A DNA stretch of 64,000 nt, taken from Thermincola carboxydiphila (GTDB lineage: Bacteria; Bacillota; Thermincolia; Thermincolales; UBA2595). Location: positions 1 through 64,000 of the forward strand of contig JAENZJ010000008.1 of the NCBI GenBank assembly GCA_016841325.1. The letters are read 5' to 3'. A model generated the notes under the pieces. That model ran no database searches, was not told the DNA's origin, and saw only the letters and a program-made list of their open reading frames with translations. A program made the translations under genes and the position numbers. Below are positions 36,271 to 46,190 of the stretch, in pieces; the first letter of the stretch is position 1; each line of letters begins with the position of its first letter.

Positions 36271-37647
36271 TTACACCTCCACATTAACAGCCATGTCCGG
36301 GGATTCCATGGGTCCAACAGCTTCAGTCTGCCCCATGGCTGTTCTTATCTCTTTACGAATCAGATAGACCACCCCTGCTGCCAAAAGGCTGTAAACCAGA
36401 GTAAAAATGATAATGCTCAGAAGTATCTGGTACGCCGGAAGCGGTGAAACGCCTTCCGCAGTTTTCAGCAAGCCGTAGACCGCCCATGGCTGGCGCCCGA
36501 TCTCTGCAGCCATCCAGCCAAACATGTTCACCATCATGGGCACAAACATTGAGTAAAGGGCCAGTTTCAGGAATAACGTATGGTTATAAATCCTGCCCCG
36601 CCATGCCAGCCAGCCGCCCCACAAACCCAGCAGTATCAGCCAGCCAGCCCCAAATATCATGGCCCGGTAAGACCAGTATGTAGCAGCTACAGGGGGCCTT
36701 TCATCTGTTTTAAACTCTTTAAGTCCCTTGATTTCTGCCCCGGTATCTCCCGCAACAAGCCAGCTGAGAAGGCCGGGAATCCCCACTTCCAGACTCGTTT
36801 TTTCCTCTGCCGCACTGGGGAAGCCGATCAGGTTAAGAGGGGCATTGCTCCTGGTCTCCCAGGCCCCTTCAAATGCAGCCAGCTTTGCCGGCTGGGTATG
36901 GGCAACCTGTTTGGCATGAATATCTCCCAGGACCCCTTGCAGTAACAGGGCAGCCAGTACAAAGAGAACAGAAATTTTCATGGATGGTTTGGCAATCTCC
37001 AGATTTTTTTTCTTCAGCAGGAAGTAAGCACTGATACCCATCACAAAGAAAGCTCCGGTAATATAAGCGGCATCAACTGTATGGAGATACCTGGGTATAG
37101 TTGATGGATTGAAGACGGCCCCAAAAAAGTCTGTCAAAACTGCCCTTCCCCCTTCGATTTTAAAACCGGTGGGAGTTTGCTGCCAGGAGTTGGCCACGAT
37201 AATCCAAAAAGCTGACAGAGTGCTGCCCAGAGTCACCAGAAATGTGGCCAAAAACCTCATATTTCGGCCGATCCTGTCCCGGCCAAAGACCAGCAGGCCC
37301 AAAAAAGTTGACTCCAAAAAGAAGGCAAAGACCCCCTCAGCCGCCAGGGGAGCCCCAAATATATCACCTACAAACCTGGAATACTCAGACCAGTTGGTGC
37401 CAAACTGGAACTCCATGGTTATCCCGCTGGCAACACCGGCAACAAAAATAATGGTAAACAGCTTAAACCAGAACCGGGCCATCTTGTCGTAAACCTCTTT
37501 ACCGGTACGCCAGTACATGCCCTCCATAATAGTCAGAATAGTAGCCAGGCCAATTGAGACTGGCGGAAAAAAGAAGTGAAAAAAGGCAGTCAAACCAAAC
37601 TGAAATCGGGAAAGAAACAATGCATCCAACACGTAAAAACCCTCCAT
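36271..37647 (-). CDS. cydA: Cytochrome bd oxidase subunit I
   Basis: CydA carries the haems b558, b595 and d and the quinol site. The 458-residue protein shows SRFQFGLTAFFHFFFPPVSIGLA with the haem-ligand His, and the GRQPWAVYG segment. The quinol loop is of the short type usual in Bacillota. The start lies 24 codons before the SRFQF-type conserved helix or less. An interrupted inverted repeat at 37725-37763 lies upstream and may be an operator. Confidence 0.95.
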   Translation of the reverse strand: MEGFYVLDALFLSRFQFGLTAFFHFFFPPVSIGLATILTIMEGMYWRTGKEVYDKMARFWFKLFTIIFVAGVASGITMEFQFGTNWSEYSRFVGDIFGAPLAAEGVFAFFLESTFLGLLVFGRDRIGRNMRFLATFLVTLGSTLSAFWIIVANSWQQTPTGFKIEGGRAVLTDFFGAVFNPSTIPRYLHTVDAAYITGAFFVMGISAYFLLKKKNLEIAKPSMKISVLFVLAALLLQGVLGDIHAKQVAHTQPAKLAAFEGAWETRSNAPLNLIGFPSAAEEKTSLEVGIPGLLSWLVAGDTGAEIKGLKEFKTDERPPVAATYWSYRAMIFGAGWLILLGLWGGWLAWRGRIYNHTLFLKLALYSMFVPMMVNMFGWMAAEIGRQPWAVYGLLKTAEGVSPLPAYQILLSIIIFTLVYSLLAAGVVYLIRKEIRTAMGQTEAVGPMESPDMAVNVEV

Positions 37648-37724
37648 TCAATATTGTTTACCATCGGAGTATACTTTGTCCCTAAAAAAAATCTCCACCA
37701 CCTTTCCTGCCGCTTTATTTGGCC

Positions 37725-37763
37725 AAATCAGGCATACTATGATAGCATACCGATACCTGATTT
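37725..37763. promoter_or_regulatory. Interrupted inverted repeat upstream of cydA
   Basis: AAATCAGGCAT and ATACCTGATTT form an 11-base repeat pair with one mismatch, 17 bases apart, about 80 bases before the cydA start. It could be an operator for oxygen or redox control; it does not match the Rex consensus. No gene occupies 37648-37883. Confidence 0.35.
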
Positions 37764-37883
37764 GTGTGCATATTAGTTACCGTAATGTTTACTCATTTAG
37801 TATACTTTTATTTTAGACTATTTTTTACCTGATGTCAACAGGTCCTGTCTGTATTATCACAGTTTTTTGGGTTTCACTGCTGC

Positions 37884-38348
37884 TTATTTGCCTTTCCCCT
37901 TTATCGCCTTTAAATAGACCCAGGCAACCGAACACTCCCAGGGAAGGTAAATGATAAGCAGGTGCAGGACGGGACTTCCGTAATTCCACCTGAAAATACC
38001 CATTTCCTGTAAGACATATGAAAAATATAAACTAAAGCATCCCGCAGTTACCGGGAAAATGTACTTCCAGGGTTTATTCTGAGGCATGATATATAAAAAC
38101 ATAATATAATAGGCTGTCCAGGCCATTGGCGGAAACAAAGGTATTCCAAAGGCTCCGAAATATTTAAAATTTATGTATCCACCCATACCAAGGACTTTTG
38201 TAAAAAGCAGAATTGCCAAAACATCGGCTATCCCGCCAAAAACTATTGCGTAAATTGCCAGGCGGCGGATTTCCTTTCTTGGAACAAGGGCAAAAGCCAA
38301 AAGTGCCAGTATACCCGTATAAATTGGATATATCAAATGTTTGGACAT
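37884..38348 (-). CDS. Hypothetical integral membrane protein
   Basis: A 154-residue protein with about five hydrophobic helices, a short basic loop (PRKEIRR) after the first, and aromatic-rich ends (PMAWTAYYIMFLYIMP, YLPWECSVAWVY). It resembles many unnamed small membrane proteins of Bacillota. No motif allows a functional call. It stands alone downstream of a possible gene remnant on the same strand. Confidence 0.65.
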   Translation of the reverse strand: MSKHLIYPIYTGILALLAFALVPRKEIRRLAIYAIVFGGIADVLAILLFTKVLGMGGYINFKYFGAFGIPLFPPMAWTAYYIMFLYIMPQNKPWKYIFPVTAGCFSLYFSYVLQEMGIFRWNYGSPVLHLLIIYLPWECSVAWVYLKAIKGKGK

Positions 38349-38375
38349 GGTTAAATCCCCTTTATAATATTAATC

Positions 38376-38543
38376 TTATAGTTTCCCCATTTTCTCAATT
38401 CTAACCTTTAAAACATTATTACACCACTGAGTTTCAGACATTATTTTAAACATCGGTGGATTAGACAACCACCCCTTGACCTTCCCATACTTGCAGAGGT
38501 TATCAAAAACATCCAATTCCTGATGGAGGAACTTGACAAACAT
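38376..38543 (-). pseudogene. Possible remnant of a coat-protein-like gene
   Basis: A 55-codon frame (from ATG 38543; weak ribosome site) includes LHQELDVFDNLCKYGKVKGWLSNPP, a pattern resembling the C-terminal part of CotF/DUF3231-type coat proteins. The same frame is open upstream of the ATG to a TGA near 38583, and sense-like coding continues before that TGA. This suggests a decayed longer gene, although the small ORF could be intact. Both the family resemblance and the decay are inference. Confidence 0.3.
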
Positions 38544-38653
38544 CTTTCTCAATAGGTCATTAGTCGTTATTGAACGAATTGTTCATTCCACGGTCATACA
38601 CTCAAACCCAATAAATTTGGACAGAAAATAGCCGCTGATGAAGTGTAAACAAA

Positions 38654-38703
38654 AGTGGGGGTAATGATTTCCTCGAAAATACGAGGAAATCATTACCCCC
38701 ACT
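38654..38703 (-). terminator. Long perfect terminator after guaA
   Basis: A 22-bp perfect stem (starting AGTGGGGGTAATG) around a six-base loop, followed on the minus strand by TTTTGTTT, about 55 bases after the guaA stop. Confidence 0.85.
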
Positions 38704-38757
38704 CCAAATCTTAAACTCTCGTAAACCCCGCCAAACTTGATTTTCCTGACTCTTCCC

Positions 38758-40299
38758 CTACTCCCACTCAATAGTTGCCGGAGGTTTCGAGGTAATGTCA
38801 TACACAACACGGTTGATATCTTTTATCTCATTCACAATCCTTGATGAAATGCTCTCCAGCACATCATAGGGTATCCTGGCCCAGTCGGCCGTCATCCCGT
38901 CATGGCTGGTCACAGCACGCAGCACACAGGTATAGCTGTAGGTCCGCTCATCACCCATCACACCAACGGAACGCATGGAGGGCAGGACTGCGAAGAACTG
39001 CCAGATTTCGCGGTAGAGGCCGGCCTTAATTATTTCTTCATGAAGGATGGCATCTGCCTCTCTTAAAGTATCCAGCTTGTCTTTTGTGATGTCCCCCAGT
39101 ATCCTAATGGCAAGACCGGGTCCGGGGAACGGCTGCCTCCAGACAACTCGTTCCGGCAGCCCCAATTGCTCTCCGACAAGGCGGACCTCATCTTTAAATA
39201 ACCACTTCAGTGGTTCGATAAGTTCCAGTTCCATGTCCTCTGGGAGCCCGCCCACATTATGGTGGGATTTAATAACGGCAGCGGTGTCTGTACCGCTTTC
39301 AACAACATCAGGGTACAGGGTCCCCTGGACAAGGAAGTCTATTTCGCCGAGTTTACGGGCCTCTTCCTCAAATACGCGGATAAACTCATTTCCAATGATC
39401 TTTCTTTTCCGTTCCGGGTCAGTTACCCCGGCAAGCTTGTCCAGAAACCTTTCAGAAGCATCAACAGCAATAAGATTGATATGGAACTGGTTGCGGAAGG
39501 TCTCAATTACCTGCTTGGCTTCATCCTTCCTCAGCAGTCCATGGTCAACAAAGACACAGGTCAGCTGGTCCCCAATAGCCTTATGGACCAGCGCGGCAGC
39601 CACCGATGAATCCACCCCGCCGCTTAAAGCACAGAGCACCTTCTTATCACCTACGGCTTCCCTGACTTCCTTTACAGTCTGGTCAATAAAGGACTCCATT
39701 GTCCAGTTTCCTGAACAGCGGCAGACATCAAAAAGGTAAAACTCCAGCATTCGCTGGCCCTCAGGAGTATGAACCACTTCCGGGTGAAACTGCACTCCAT
39801 ACAGTTTCTTTTCATCACTGCCCAGTGCCGCCACTGGGGTATTACCGGTACGGCCTATTGCCTTAAATCCCGGCGGCGGTGCTGCTACAAAGTCACCGTG
39901 ACTCATCCATACCTGAAGGGTTTCAGGAAGTCCCTTAAAGAGAGGGCTGTCCTTTTCAAGAACCTGCAGCTTTGTCTTCCCGTATTCACGGTTATCAGCC
40001 CTGCTGACATTGCCGCCCAGGACCTGGGCCATAAGCTGCATGCCGTAACAAATCCCTAAGACAGGTATTCCCAGGTTAAAAATCTTCTGATCACATACAG
40101 GGGCATTTTCGGCATAAACACTTGAAGGCCCCCCGGAAAGAACAATACCCTTGGGTTCCATTGCTGCAATTTCCGCAGCAGGGGTGCGGTAAGAAATTAT
40201 CTCACAATACACCCTGCACTCCCTGATGCGCCGGGCAATCAGCTGAGTGTACTGCCCACCGAAATCGACGACCAGTATAAGTTCTTTATCTCTTGCCAT
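38758..40299 (-). CDS. guaA: GMP synthase (glutamine-hydrolysing)
   Basis: GuaA aminates XMP to GMP. The 513-residue protein has the glutaminase domain (GICYGMQ nucleophile, FHPEVVHT), the ATP pyrophosphatase domain ([11 protein letters not shown]) and the C-terminal dimerisation domain ending in KPPATIEWE. It begins at ATG behind GAGGGGG. hpt lies 42 bases upstream on the same strand, so the two form a guanine salvage/synthesis unit. Confidence 0.98.
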   Translation of the reverse strand: MARDKELILVVDFGGQYTQLIARRIRECRVYCEIISYRTPAAEIAAMEPKGIVLSGGPSSVYAENAPVCDQKIFNLGIPVLGICYGMQLMAQVLGGNVSRADNREYGKTKLQVLEKDSPLFKGLPETLQVWMSHGDFVAAPPPGFKAIGRTGNTPVAALGSDEKKLYGVQFHPEVVHTPEGQRMLEFYLFDVCRCSGNWTMESFIDQTVKEVREAVGDKKVLCALSGGVDSSVAAALVHKAIGDQLTCVFVDHGLLRKDEAKQVIETFRNQFHINLIAVDASERFLDKLAGVTDPERKRKIIGNEFIRVFEEEARKLGEIDFLVQGTLYPDVVESGTDTAAVIKSHHNVGGLPEDMELELIEPLKWLFKDEVRLVGEQLGLPERVVWRQPFPGPGLAIRILGDITKDKLDTLREADAILHEEIIKAGLYREIWQFFAVLPSMRSVGVMGDERTYSYTCVLRAVTSHDGMTADWARIPYDVLESISSRIVNEIKDINRVVYDITSKPPATIEWE

Positions 40300-40341
40300 C
40301 CCTGTTTATCCCCCTCAATACCTTTTTGTTTTATTTTCCCT

Positions 40342-40881
40342 TTAACCGGAGTATACTTCTTTTTTTAGCACATAAATTCCCGGAAGATTGCGGTACTTAT
40401 TGTTATAATCAAGACCATAACCAACCGCAAATTCATCCGGAATTACGAAACCGTTATAGTCTATGTCAATCTTAACCTTTCTCCGGGCAGGCTTCTCCAG
40501 AAGTGTACAGACCCTGACCGAAGCAGCCTTTCTGTTTTTCAGGTTCTCCACAAGGTATTTGAGAGTCAGACCGGTGTCCACTATATCCTCAACGATGAGC
40601 ACATCCATCCCCTCAATGCTCATGTCAAGGTCATTGAGTATCCTGACCACTCCTGAAGACTCAGTGGAGGATCCGTAACTGGAAACAGCCATAAAATCAA
40701 TATGCAGAGGTATAGAAATCTCCCTGACCAGGTCAGCTAAAAATACCACCGCACCTTTTAGGATTCCCACCACAACAAGGTCCTTACCCCTGTAATCCCC
40801 GGATATCTGCTGTCCCAGCTGGGCAACCTTCTCAGCAATCTGTTCCCTGGAGATCAGGCACTTTTCCACATCGTTTACCAT
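40342..40881 (-). CDS. hpt: Hypoxanthine-guanine phosphoribosyltransferase
   Basis: A canonical 179-residue Hpt. The PRPP loop [14 protein letters not shown] keeps the catalytic Asp, and the flexible loop [12 protein letters not shown] is normal. It salvages hypoxanthine and guanine. It starts at ATG behind GGAGGTAAG and precedes guaA. It provides the direct comparison showing that the paralogue at 4773-5312 has lost the catalytic Asp. Confidence 0.96.
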   Translation of the reverse strand: MVNDVEKCLISREQIAEKVAQLGQQISGDYRGKDLVVVGILKGAVVFLADLVREISIPLHIDFMAVSSYGSSTESSGVVRILNDLDMSIEGMDVLIVEDIVDTGLTLKYLVENLKNRKAASVRVCTLLEKPARRKVKIDIDYNGFVIPDEFAVGYGLDYNNKYRNLPGIYVLKKEVYSG

Positions 40882-40947
40882 TGACTTACCTCCAAAGTAA
40901 TCTGCATATACTACATATCAAAGCATAGCAGAGTCACTTACCTGTTG

Positions 40948-43068
40948 TCAATCCCCGGGCTTTTCGGTCCACTTATTTACCAGAGCCCGCCAAACCGACC
41001 TGACCTCCTCAAACTCCTCTCTGCTCAGCTCCCTTTTCCCATATTTATCAGCAAGGTATGCATTGGTAACAGCACAAATACCCGCATAGTCATCTTCAGG
41101 AACCTTACCGTACAACTCCTGCACATATTCAAAGGGGGTCTGGTCGGATGTCCGCGGGAATCCCCTCCGGCTCAGCAGTTCCACAAGAGAAATGTACATA
41201 TCCCTGATTCGGTCCCCGGTGCCAATTCTAAATATACCCCTGGTGCGCCATAAATAGTACCCGAACCCGGCACCCACAATTATAAAGCCGGAAACAAGCG
41301 CCGCCCCCCAGGAAAATCCATCATCTTCTATATCCAGAATCTCCTCCGGAGAGAGCCCCTGTAAATCTTCTCCCGGTCCGGAATTTTTTGTCGTAACCGC
41401 AGTCTCACCGGGTGCAGTACCTGCTCCGATAAGGGCAAAAGTCGGAGTCGGCTCAAAAGGCACCCATCCATAATCAGCAAAATAAACCTCCACCCAGGAA
41501 TGGGCATCACCCATGGTTACCTCATAAACCCCTGATTCAGGTTCAAATGTTCCTGGTGTAAAACCCTTGACCCATCTTGCCGGAATCCCTATTGACCTCA
41601 GCATTACCACCATCGCCGTAGAGTGATATGTGCAATATCCTTTTTTCAGGTCAAAGAGAAAATAGTCAGTGACATCACGGGAACCGGAAGCAGGCTTTAC
41701 TGAAAGGTTGTAGGCATAATTTGACGAAATGTAGTCTTCAAGGATGACCGCCTTGTCATAGGAGTTCCGGGCATGCATGGTGAGCTTTTCAGCAAGTCTG
41801 CCGACCCGTTCCGGGAGGTTCTGGGGAAGCTGGAGGTAATACTGTTTTATTTCCAGGGGATACTCTGCAGTACCCCGCCTGAGTCTGGCCTCGTCACGTT
41901 CCGGGATATAGGACACAACCCTGTATGTGCCTCCTGAAGTTAAGCCTGATGTATATATGTTGCCCCCGGCGTCAGTCATGATGTCTTCCCCGTGCAATTC
42001 CACCTTTGCCGGAAGCCCGGGACTGAAAATTACCTGTGAGCTGACCCCCGGCGCCAGGACAAAAACCTGTTCTACCTTATCCACAGCCACATTCCGTGAG
42101 TAGGGATTAGAAATTTCGTCATTACCCAGGCTGCGGGGCACAAGGGTATTTCGCCAGCCCTTTCCGGTATAGAAATCCGCAGTGTCACCGCGCCAGTAAA
42201 ACGGCTGTGTCGACTTGACATACATAACAGGCCTGTTATCAGCTGCCACCTCACCTTTTAAATCAAAATTCTCCAGCCTCTTCCAGAATAAATCATAACT
42301 CCCGGCAGCTGCCTGTCTTACCGCTGCAGAATTACCGGTTACCTGCATGGCAATCCTGTTCCCGGTGGCAGCCAGGTCTATCCTTGGTTTTCCTGCCGGC
42401 AGCATTGATGTAACCATGACAACTGCAGTTATGAATACCAGACTGACCCAGCTCCATGACCTGATATTGAGCCCGGCTCCCCGAACCTGCCTCACCCGGA
42501 AATCACTTTCCATCTCCAGCAGCCAGACCTGGCTCCTTAGTCCGACACTGCAGCAGACATTTAAAGCCACATATCCCATAATGCCTTTCCCTGAAACAAT
42601 AACCGCCACACCCTGGAGAAGCATACCGAAAAACAACATCTCTGTCAGGTTCTTCTTTTCAATAATATATCCTGTTATCAGGAAAACCAGGAGGGCATAA
42701 AATGAAACCACAAAAAAACAGAATGCCCCGTAATACTCGGGACTAATGGACCCCAATCCGAAATCAGGCAGGCCAAAAAGAACCTCCCCTGCCCTGGAAA
42801 TTTCCCCGGGTCCGTTAGAACGGTTAACATACCAGACCATACCGGCGTAAAGGACGGCAGCTGAACCGGTAACCTTCCTCCTGACTCCCGAGGGGTAAAA
42901 GTAATCCGTGAACTGGTAAAGCAAAACTATCAATACACTTATTGTCAGGGCCTGTCCGCTGCCGGCCCAGCCAAAGGCATGAAAAACTGCCTGGCGCAAA
43001 GTCTCCAGGTACCCGAAAATCAATACCGGTAGCAGCATTGTTCCTTTAGTTCCCTTAGCAGCTGCCAT
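40948..43068 (-). CDS. Transglutaminase-like membrane protein (TgpA type)
   Basis: A 706-residue protein with about six N-terminal membrane helices (to about residue 235), an extracytoplasmic region, and a transglutaminase-like domain with the Cys-His-Asp triad in KKGYCTYHSTAMVVMLRSIGIPARWV, GDAHSWVEVYF and the downstream Asp/Pro segment. A further helix near 590 and a C-terminal DUF4129-like cytoplasmic tail follow. Such genes normally sit with DUF58 and MoxR genes, as here. It probably modifies or processes cell-envelope proteins. Its start overlaps the DUF58 gene by 14 bases. Confidence 0.9.
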   Translation of the reverse strand: MAAAKGTKGTMLLPVLIFGYLETLRQAVFHAFGWAGSGQALTISVLIVLLYQFTDYFYPSGVRRKVTGSAAVLYAGMVWYVNRSNGPGEISRAGEVLFGLPDFGLGSISPEYYGAFCFFVVSFYALLVFLITGYIIEKKNLTEMLFFGMLLQGVAVIVSGKGIMGYVALNVCCSVGLRSQVWLLEMESDFRVRQVRGAGLNIRSWSWVSLVFITAVVMVTSMLPAGKPRIDLAATGNRIAMQVTGNSAAVRQAAAGSYDLFWKRLENFDLKGEVAADNRPVMYVKSTQPFYWRGDTADFYTGKGWRNTLVPRSLGNDEISNPYSRNVAVDKVEQVFVLAPGVSSQVIFSPGLPAKVELHGEDIMTDAGGNIYTSGLTSGGTYRVVSYIPERDEARLRRGTAEYPLEIKQYYLQLPQNLPERVGRLAEKLTMHARNSYDKAVILEDYISSNYAYNLSVKPASGSRDVTDYFLFDLKKGYCTYHSTAMVVMLRSIGIPARWVKGFTPGTFEPESGVYEVTMGDAHSWVEVYFADYGWVPFEPTPTFALIGAGTAPGETAVTTKNSGPGEDLQGLSPEEILDIEDDGFSWGAALVSGFIIVGAGFGYYLWRTRGIFRIGTGDRIRDMYISLVELLSRRGFPRTSDQTPFEYVQELYGKVPEDDYAGICAVTNAYLADKYGKRELSREEFEEVRSVWRALVNKWTEKPGD

Positions 43069-44314
43069 ACTCCAGCCCCCTAAACAGCAACCGCAGGTCA
43101 GTATCCCGGTCTGCCATAACCACAGATATGCCCCCCGCCCTCAAACGGAGCACTTCCTTTTGCCTGCTCTCAGCTTGCCTGCTCTCAGCTTGCCTGCTCT
43201 CAGCCCTGATTTCCCAATCACCGAAGGTCTCCGTTTTTAGGAGGAAGACAACTATTTCCCAGCCCCGGTTCTTCATCCTGACCAGCCTGTCCCCAAAATT
43301 GCTGTCAATGAAACCTGTTATCACATATATGCCGCATTTCTTTCCGGCAAAAACGGACTCACTGAACCTTTCCCAGGAGTCAGGACCAGCTTGTGCCCTG
43401 ACGCCCACCAAAGTTTCCAAAATCAGGTTAAAATGGCTTTTGCCATATCCTATGGGTATATGGGCACTTTCTCCCCCAGAGACAGCAATACCTGTTCCGT
43501 AATTGTTTCGTGTTCCCATTGCTGCCAGTGAGGCCGCCAGGGTTACCCCTTTTTCCAGACTGCTTTCGGGTCCGCTCCCGGCGTGATGCCTCTCATCTGC
43601 ATCAAGAATTATCATGAAACCGTAACTGTTGTTTTCCTGAAACTCCTTTACCAGGAGGTTCTGGGACTTTGCTGAAGCCTTCCAGTGAATTCTGGAGATC
43701 CCGTCACCGGTATCATATTTCCTTACTCCGATAAATTCGCTGCCACTGCGTCCCTTTCTTACCGAACCGGGAATTATGCCCAACCCCTGGGAGTAGATTT
43801 TGCTCAGGTCATCACCCAGGTCATATATTTCGGGCAAAACCGCTATTTCTCTGATTTCCCCTATATGCTGCGAACTGGTAAAAAGGCCAAATATGTCACC
43901 GGTACGCACCAGCATGTTACCCCAGCCAAACCGGCCCCGCTGCCGGCACTCAAGCTCCTCATGGAGGACTTTCTTTTCATGGGGCCTCAGGGAAACAGTA
44001 TAGCACCCCAGATTATCTGGAAGACAGAATGTCCCTGGCATCCGGACCCAGCACTGAACCCAGGGCACAGGCCACCCGGAACGATTCTCCACTTCAAGGA
44101 TAACTTTTACCTTTGACCCGACCTGAGTACTCTGGGTTTCTGTATAGCAGTTTGCAGTTACCCTGCGGTTTATTGATGCCCATACAAAACCGACCGCAAA
44201 AATAATCAGGCTGGTGTAAAAAAGAAAATAGGGCACCTTTCCCCCGGCCATATAGGCATAAAGGAACACCAGCCCCAACCAGATTACAGCTTTTATAATT
44301 GCACCAACTTCCAT
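43055..44314 (-). CDS. DUF58 domain protein
   Basis: A 419-residue protein with two N-terminal membrane helices, a beta-rich middle, and the DUF58 (VWA-like) core with DGISRIHWKASAKSQNLLVKEF. DUF58 proteins partner MoxR AAA ATPases. I chose the ATG at 44314 behind GCGGGGG, 16 bases after the MoxR stop. Near the C-terminus three 15-bp repeats encode the peptide ESRQA three times (43161-43205), an unusual low-complexity insertion between beta-strands. Confidence 0.88.
   Translation of the reverse strand: MEVGAIIKAVIWLGLVFLYAYMAGGKVPYFLFYTSLIIFAVGFVWASINRRVTANCYTETQSTQVGSKVKVILEVENRSGWPVPWVQCWVRMPGTFCLPDNLGCYTVSLRPHEKKVLHEELECRQRGRFGWGNMLVRTGDIFGLFTSSQHIGEIREIAVLPEIYDLGDDLSKIYSQGLGIIPGSVRKGRSGSEFIGVRKYDTGDGISRIHWKASAKSQNLLVKEFQENNSYGFMIILDADERHHAGSGPESSLEKGVTLAASLAAMGTRNNYGTGIAVSGGESAHIPIGYGKSHFNLILETLVGVRAQAGPDSWERFSESVFAGKKCGIYVITGFIDSNFGDRLVRMKNRGWEIVVFLLKTETFGDWEIRAESRQAESRQAESRQKEVLRLRAGGISVVMADRDTDLRLLFRGLEYGSC
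43161..43205. repeat. Three 15-bp tandem repeats inside the DUF58 gene
   Basis: The plus-strand unit TGCCTGCTCTCAGCT occurs three times head to tail; the third copy differs only in its last base. The repeat keeps the reading frame, so copy-number change would lengthen or shorten the protein by five residues without disrupting it. Confidence 0.95.
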
Positions 44315-44329
44315 ATGCAACCCCCGCAC

Positions 44330-45265
44330 TTATATATCCAAAGGAACCTGTGCCAGCACCTCTTTTATTATATCCTCAGAGTTCTTCCCCTTAAGATGCG
44401 CCTCAGGCTTTAGTACTACCCTGTGTGCCAGCGTGGGCCCTGCCAGGGACTTGACATCATCAGGAATGACAAACTCCCTCCCGGCAAGCCCTGCCTTGGC
44501 TTTGCTGGTTTTCATCAGCGCCAGGGACCCCCGTGGGCTGGCCCCCAGAGCCACATCAGGGTGGTGTCTGGTAACCTGCACGATTTTGACAATATAATCC
44601 TTAAGTGACTGTTCTATGTGTACATTTGCCACCTTCTCCTGGAGGTTTAACAACTCACTGAGGTCAAAGACCTGTTTAATATCAGTGATCGGATGTCTTT
44701 TCTCCAGGCGGTCAAGGATTTCCATTTCCTCGTCATACGAGGGATACCCCAGGTGGGCCTTGATGAGGAACCTGTCCAGCTGGGCTTCCGGAAGGGGAAA
44801 TGTCCCTTCATATTCGATAGGGTTCTGTGTCGCCAGGATTAAAAACGGTTTAGGCAGTTTGTAGCCCACCCCGTCAATGGTAATCTGGTCTTCCTCCATA
44901 CACTCCAGAAGGCTTGCCTGGGTCCGCGGCGAGGTCCGGTTTATTTCATCTGCCAGTACTATCTGGGCCATTACCGGTCCCGGCCTGAATTCAAATTCAT
45001 GAGTCTTTTGGTTATACACCGAGACGCCAAGAATATCTGAAGGCAGCAGGTCAGGAGTGAACTGGATCCGCTTAAAGGCACACCCCAGGGACTTGGCCAG
45101 GGTCCTTACCAACATTGTCTTACCCATCCCTGGCACATCCTCAAGAAGCATATGCCCGCGACATAGAAGAGAAATCATTATCAATTCAACTACTTCGGTT
45201 TTACCCACAATGACAGTATGAATGTTCTGCCTCAGTTTTTCTAATAGTTCCTGAATTGCCTTCAT
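44330..45265 (-). CDS. MoxR family AAA ATPase
   Basis: A 311-residue AAA+ ATPase with Walker A (VPGMGKTMLVRTL), Walker B (IVLADEINRTSP) and sensor 1 (LILATQNPIEYEG). MoxR proteins act as chaperones for DUF58/VWA partners and enzyme maturation. It begins at ATG behind GGAGGTAC and is the first gene of the MoxR-DUF58-transglutaminase operon. Confidence 0.94.
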   Translation of the reverse strand: MKAIQELLEKLRQNIHTVIVGKTEVVELIMISLLCRGHMLLEDVPGMGKTMLVRTLAKSLGCAFKRIQFTPDLLPSDILGVSVYNQKTHEFEFRPGPVMAQIVLADEINRTSPRTQASLLECMEEDQITIDGVGYKLPKPFLILATQNPIEYEGTFPLPEAQLDRFLIKAHLGYPSYDEEMEILDRLEKRHPITDIKQVFDLSELLNLQEKVANVHIEQSLKDYIVKIVQVTRHHPDVALGASPRGSLALMKTSKAKAGLAGREFVIPDDVKSLAGPTLAHRVVLKPEAHLKGKNSEDIIKEVLAQVPLDI

Positions 45266-45409
45266 ATAGTACCTCCGGTGAAATTATGCAGTAGAGCTAA
45301 TGTAATGGAGTTCATAAAATAAAATTTCGACACATTCCATCAAATTCCTCTAGAGTTTAGATATTCCTTTTACAAAAATACTTATGTTTCATTTCCCTGT
45401 CCCATGGCA

Positions 45410-45436
45410 AAAAAAATCCGCCCCAACCAGGCGGTT
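45410..45436 (-). terminator. Terminator of the LolA-like gene
   Basis: Minus-strand stem CCGCC/GGCGG with a seven-base loop followed by ATTTTTTTT; it overlaps the stop codon. Confidence 0.85.
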
Positions 45437-46142
45437 ATTGGTTCCTGACTTCAGGAGGCTTTATCTTAATATTACTGTCATAATTGCGTAATTCTACCAC
45501 AAGTCGCAGTTTATTATCCGGATCGTTTTTACTGACTGCGGTAACCTCTCCCTTAACCAGTCGTAAGCTTCGGGGTTCCAGCCAGAATTTATACCTGAAA
45601 TCCTTCCAGAGTATCTCCATATATGGATTATCAATAACAGGAACAGCTGAATAGATCAGCAATTTTGAGGTTCCGTCCCCTTCGGTCCCCTGGAATTCTG
45701 CTTCCTTCAGTTCCCTGTAAGTAAAACTGGCCAGGGGGTTAAGCTCAGCCATAAAGATCTCCTGCTGGTTAACCTGATTTCCGGTAAGCCTGACCCAATC
45801 ACCGCTCAACTGGTCTTTGGTATAAGTACTGTCATCAAACAGATAAAATTCAACTTCAGAATCAAAAATACGGCCACTGATGTGTATGCGTTCCGGGCTT
45901 TCGCGACGTCCCTCAACATGGCTGACCTGCTTTTCGCTGCCGTCAATAGTGGTGGACATTTTGATCGTATATTCGTACTGTTTTGCTTTTTCCGTGTTTC
46001 TCAGGGATTTGCCGATTACTTCCCGGGGAGGGCTGTCAGGTGCAGCCGGGAACAGGTAATATCCTGCCATGACCAGGCAGATAATGAGCAGTAAAGCTGC
46101 AACAAGCCACCTGGCGGAAATATCTTTTCCGATGATACGCAC
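45435..46142 (-). CDS. Membrane-anchored protein with a lipoprotein-type beta domain
   Basis: A 235-residue protein with one N-terminal anchor helix (about 13-33) and a secreted beta-rich domain. The domain contains repeated strand pairs such as YEYTIKMSTTIDG, RIHISGRIFDSEVEFYLFDDSTY and KFWLEPRSLRLVKGEV, resembling the LolA/LppX-like fold that binds lipid. No lipobox Cys is present. I placed the start at the GTG at 46142, six bases after AAGGAGGG. Lipid binding is inference from pattern only. Confidence 0.65.
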   Translation of the reverse strand: MRIIGKDISARWLVAALLLIICLVMAGYYLFPAAPDSPPREVIGKSLRNTEKAKQYEYTIKMSTTIDGSEKQVSHVEGRRESPERIHISGRIFDSEVEFYLFDDSTYTKDQLSGDWVRLTGNQVNQQEIFMAELNPLASFTYRELKEAEFQGTEGDGTSKLLIYSAVPVIDNPYMEILWKDFRYKFWLEPRSLRLVKGEVTAVSKNDPDNKLRLVVELRNYDSNIKIKPPEVRNQ

Positions 46143-46190
46143 CCTTATCCCTCCTTCCACTCGTATGACAGAGTCCTGCATTTCATACAA

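Noticed and set aside
38583-38810. 75-codon frame overlapping the guaA 3' end
   Set aside because: It overlaps guaA and the long terminator hairpin; its last codons are mentioned only as part of the possible remnant.
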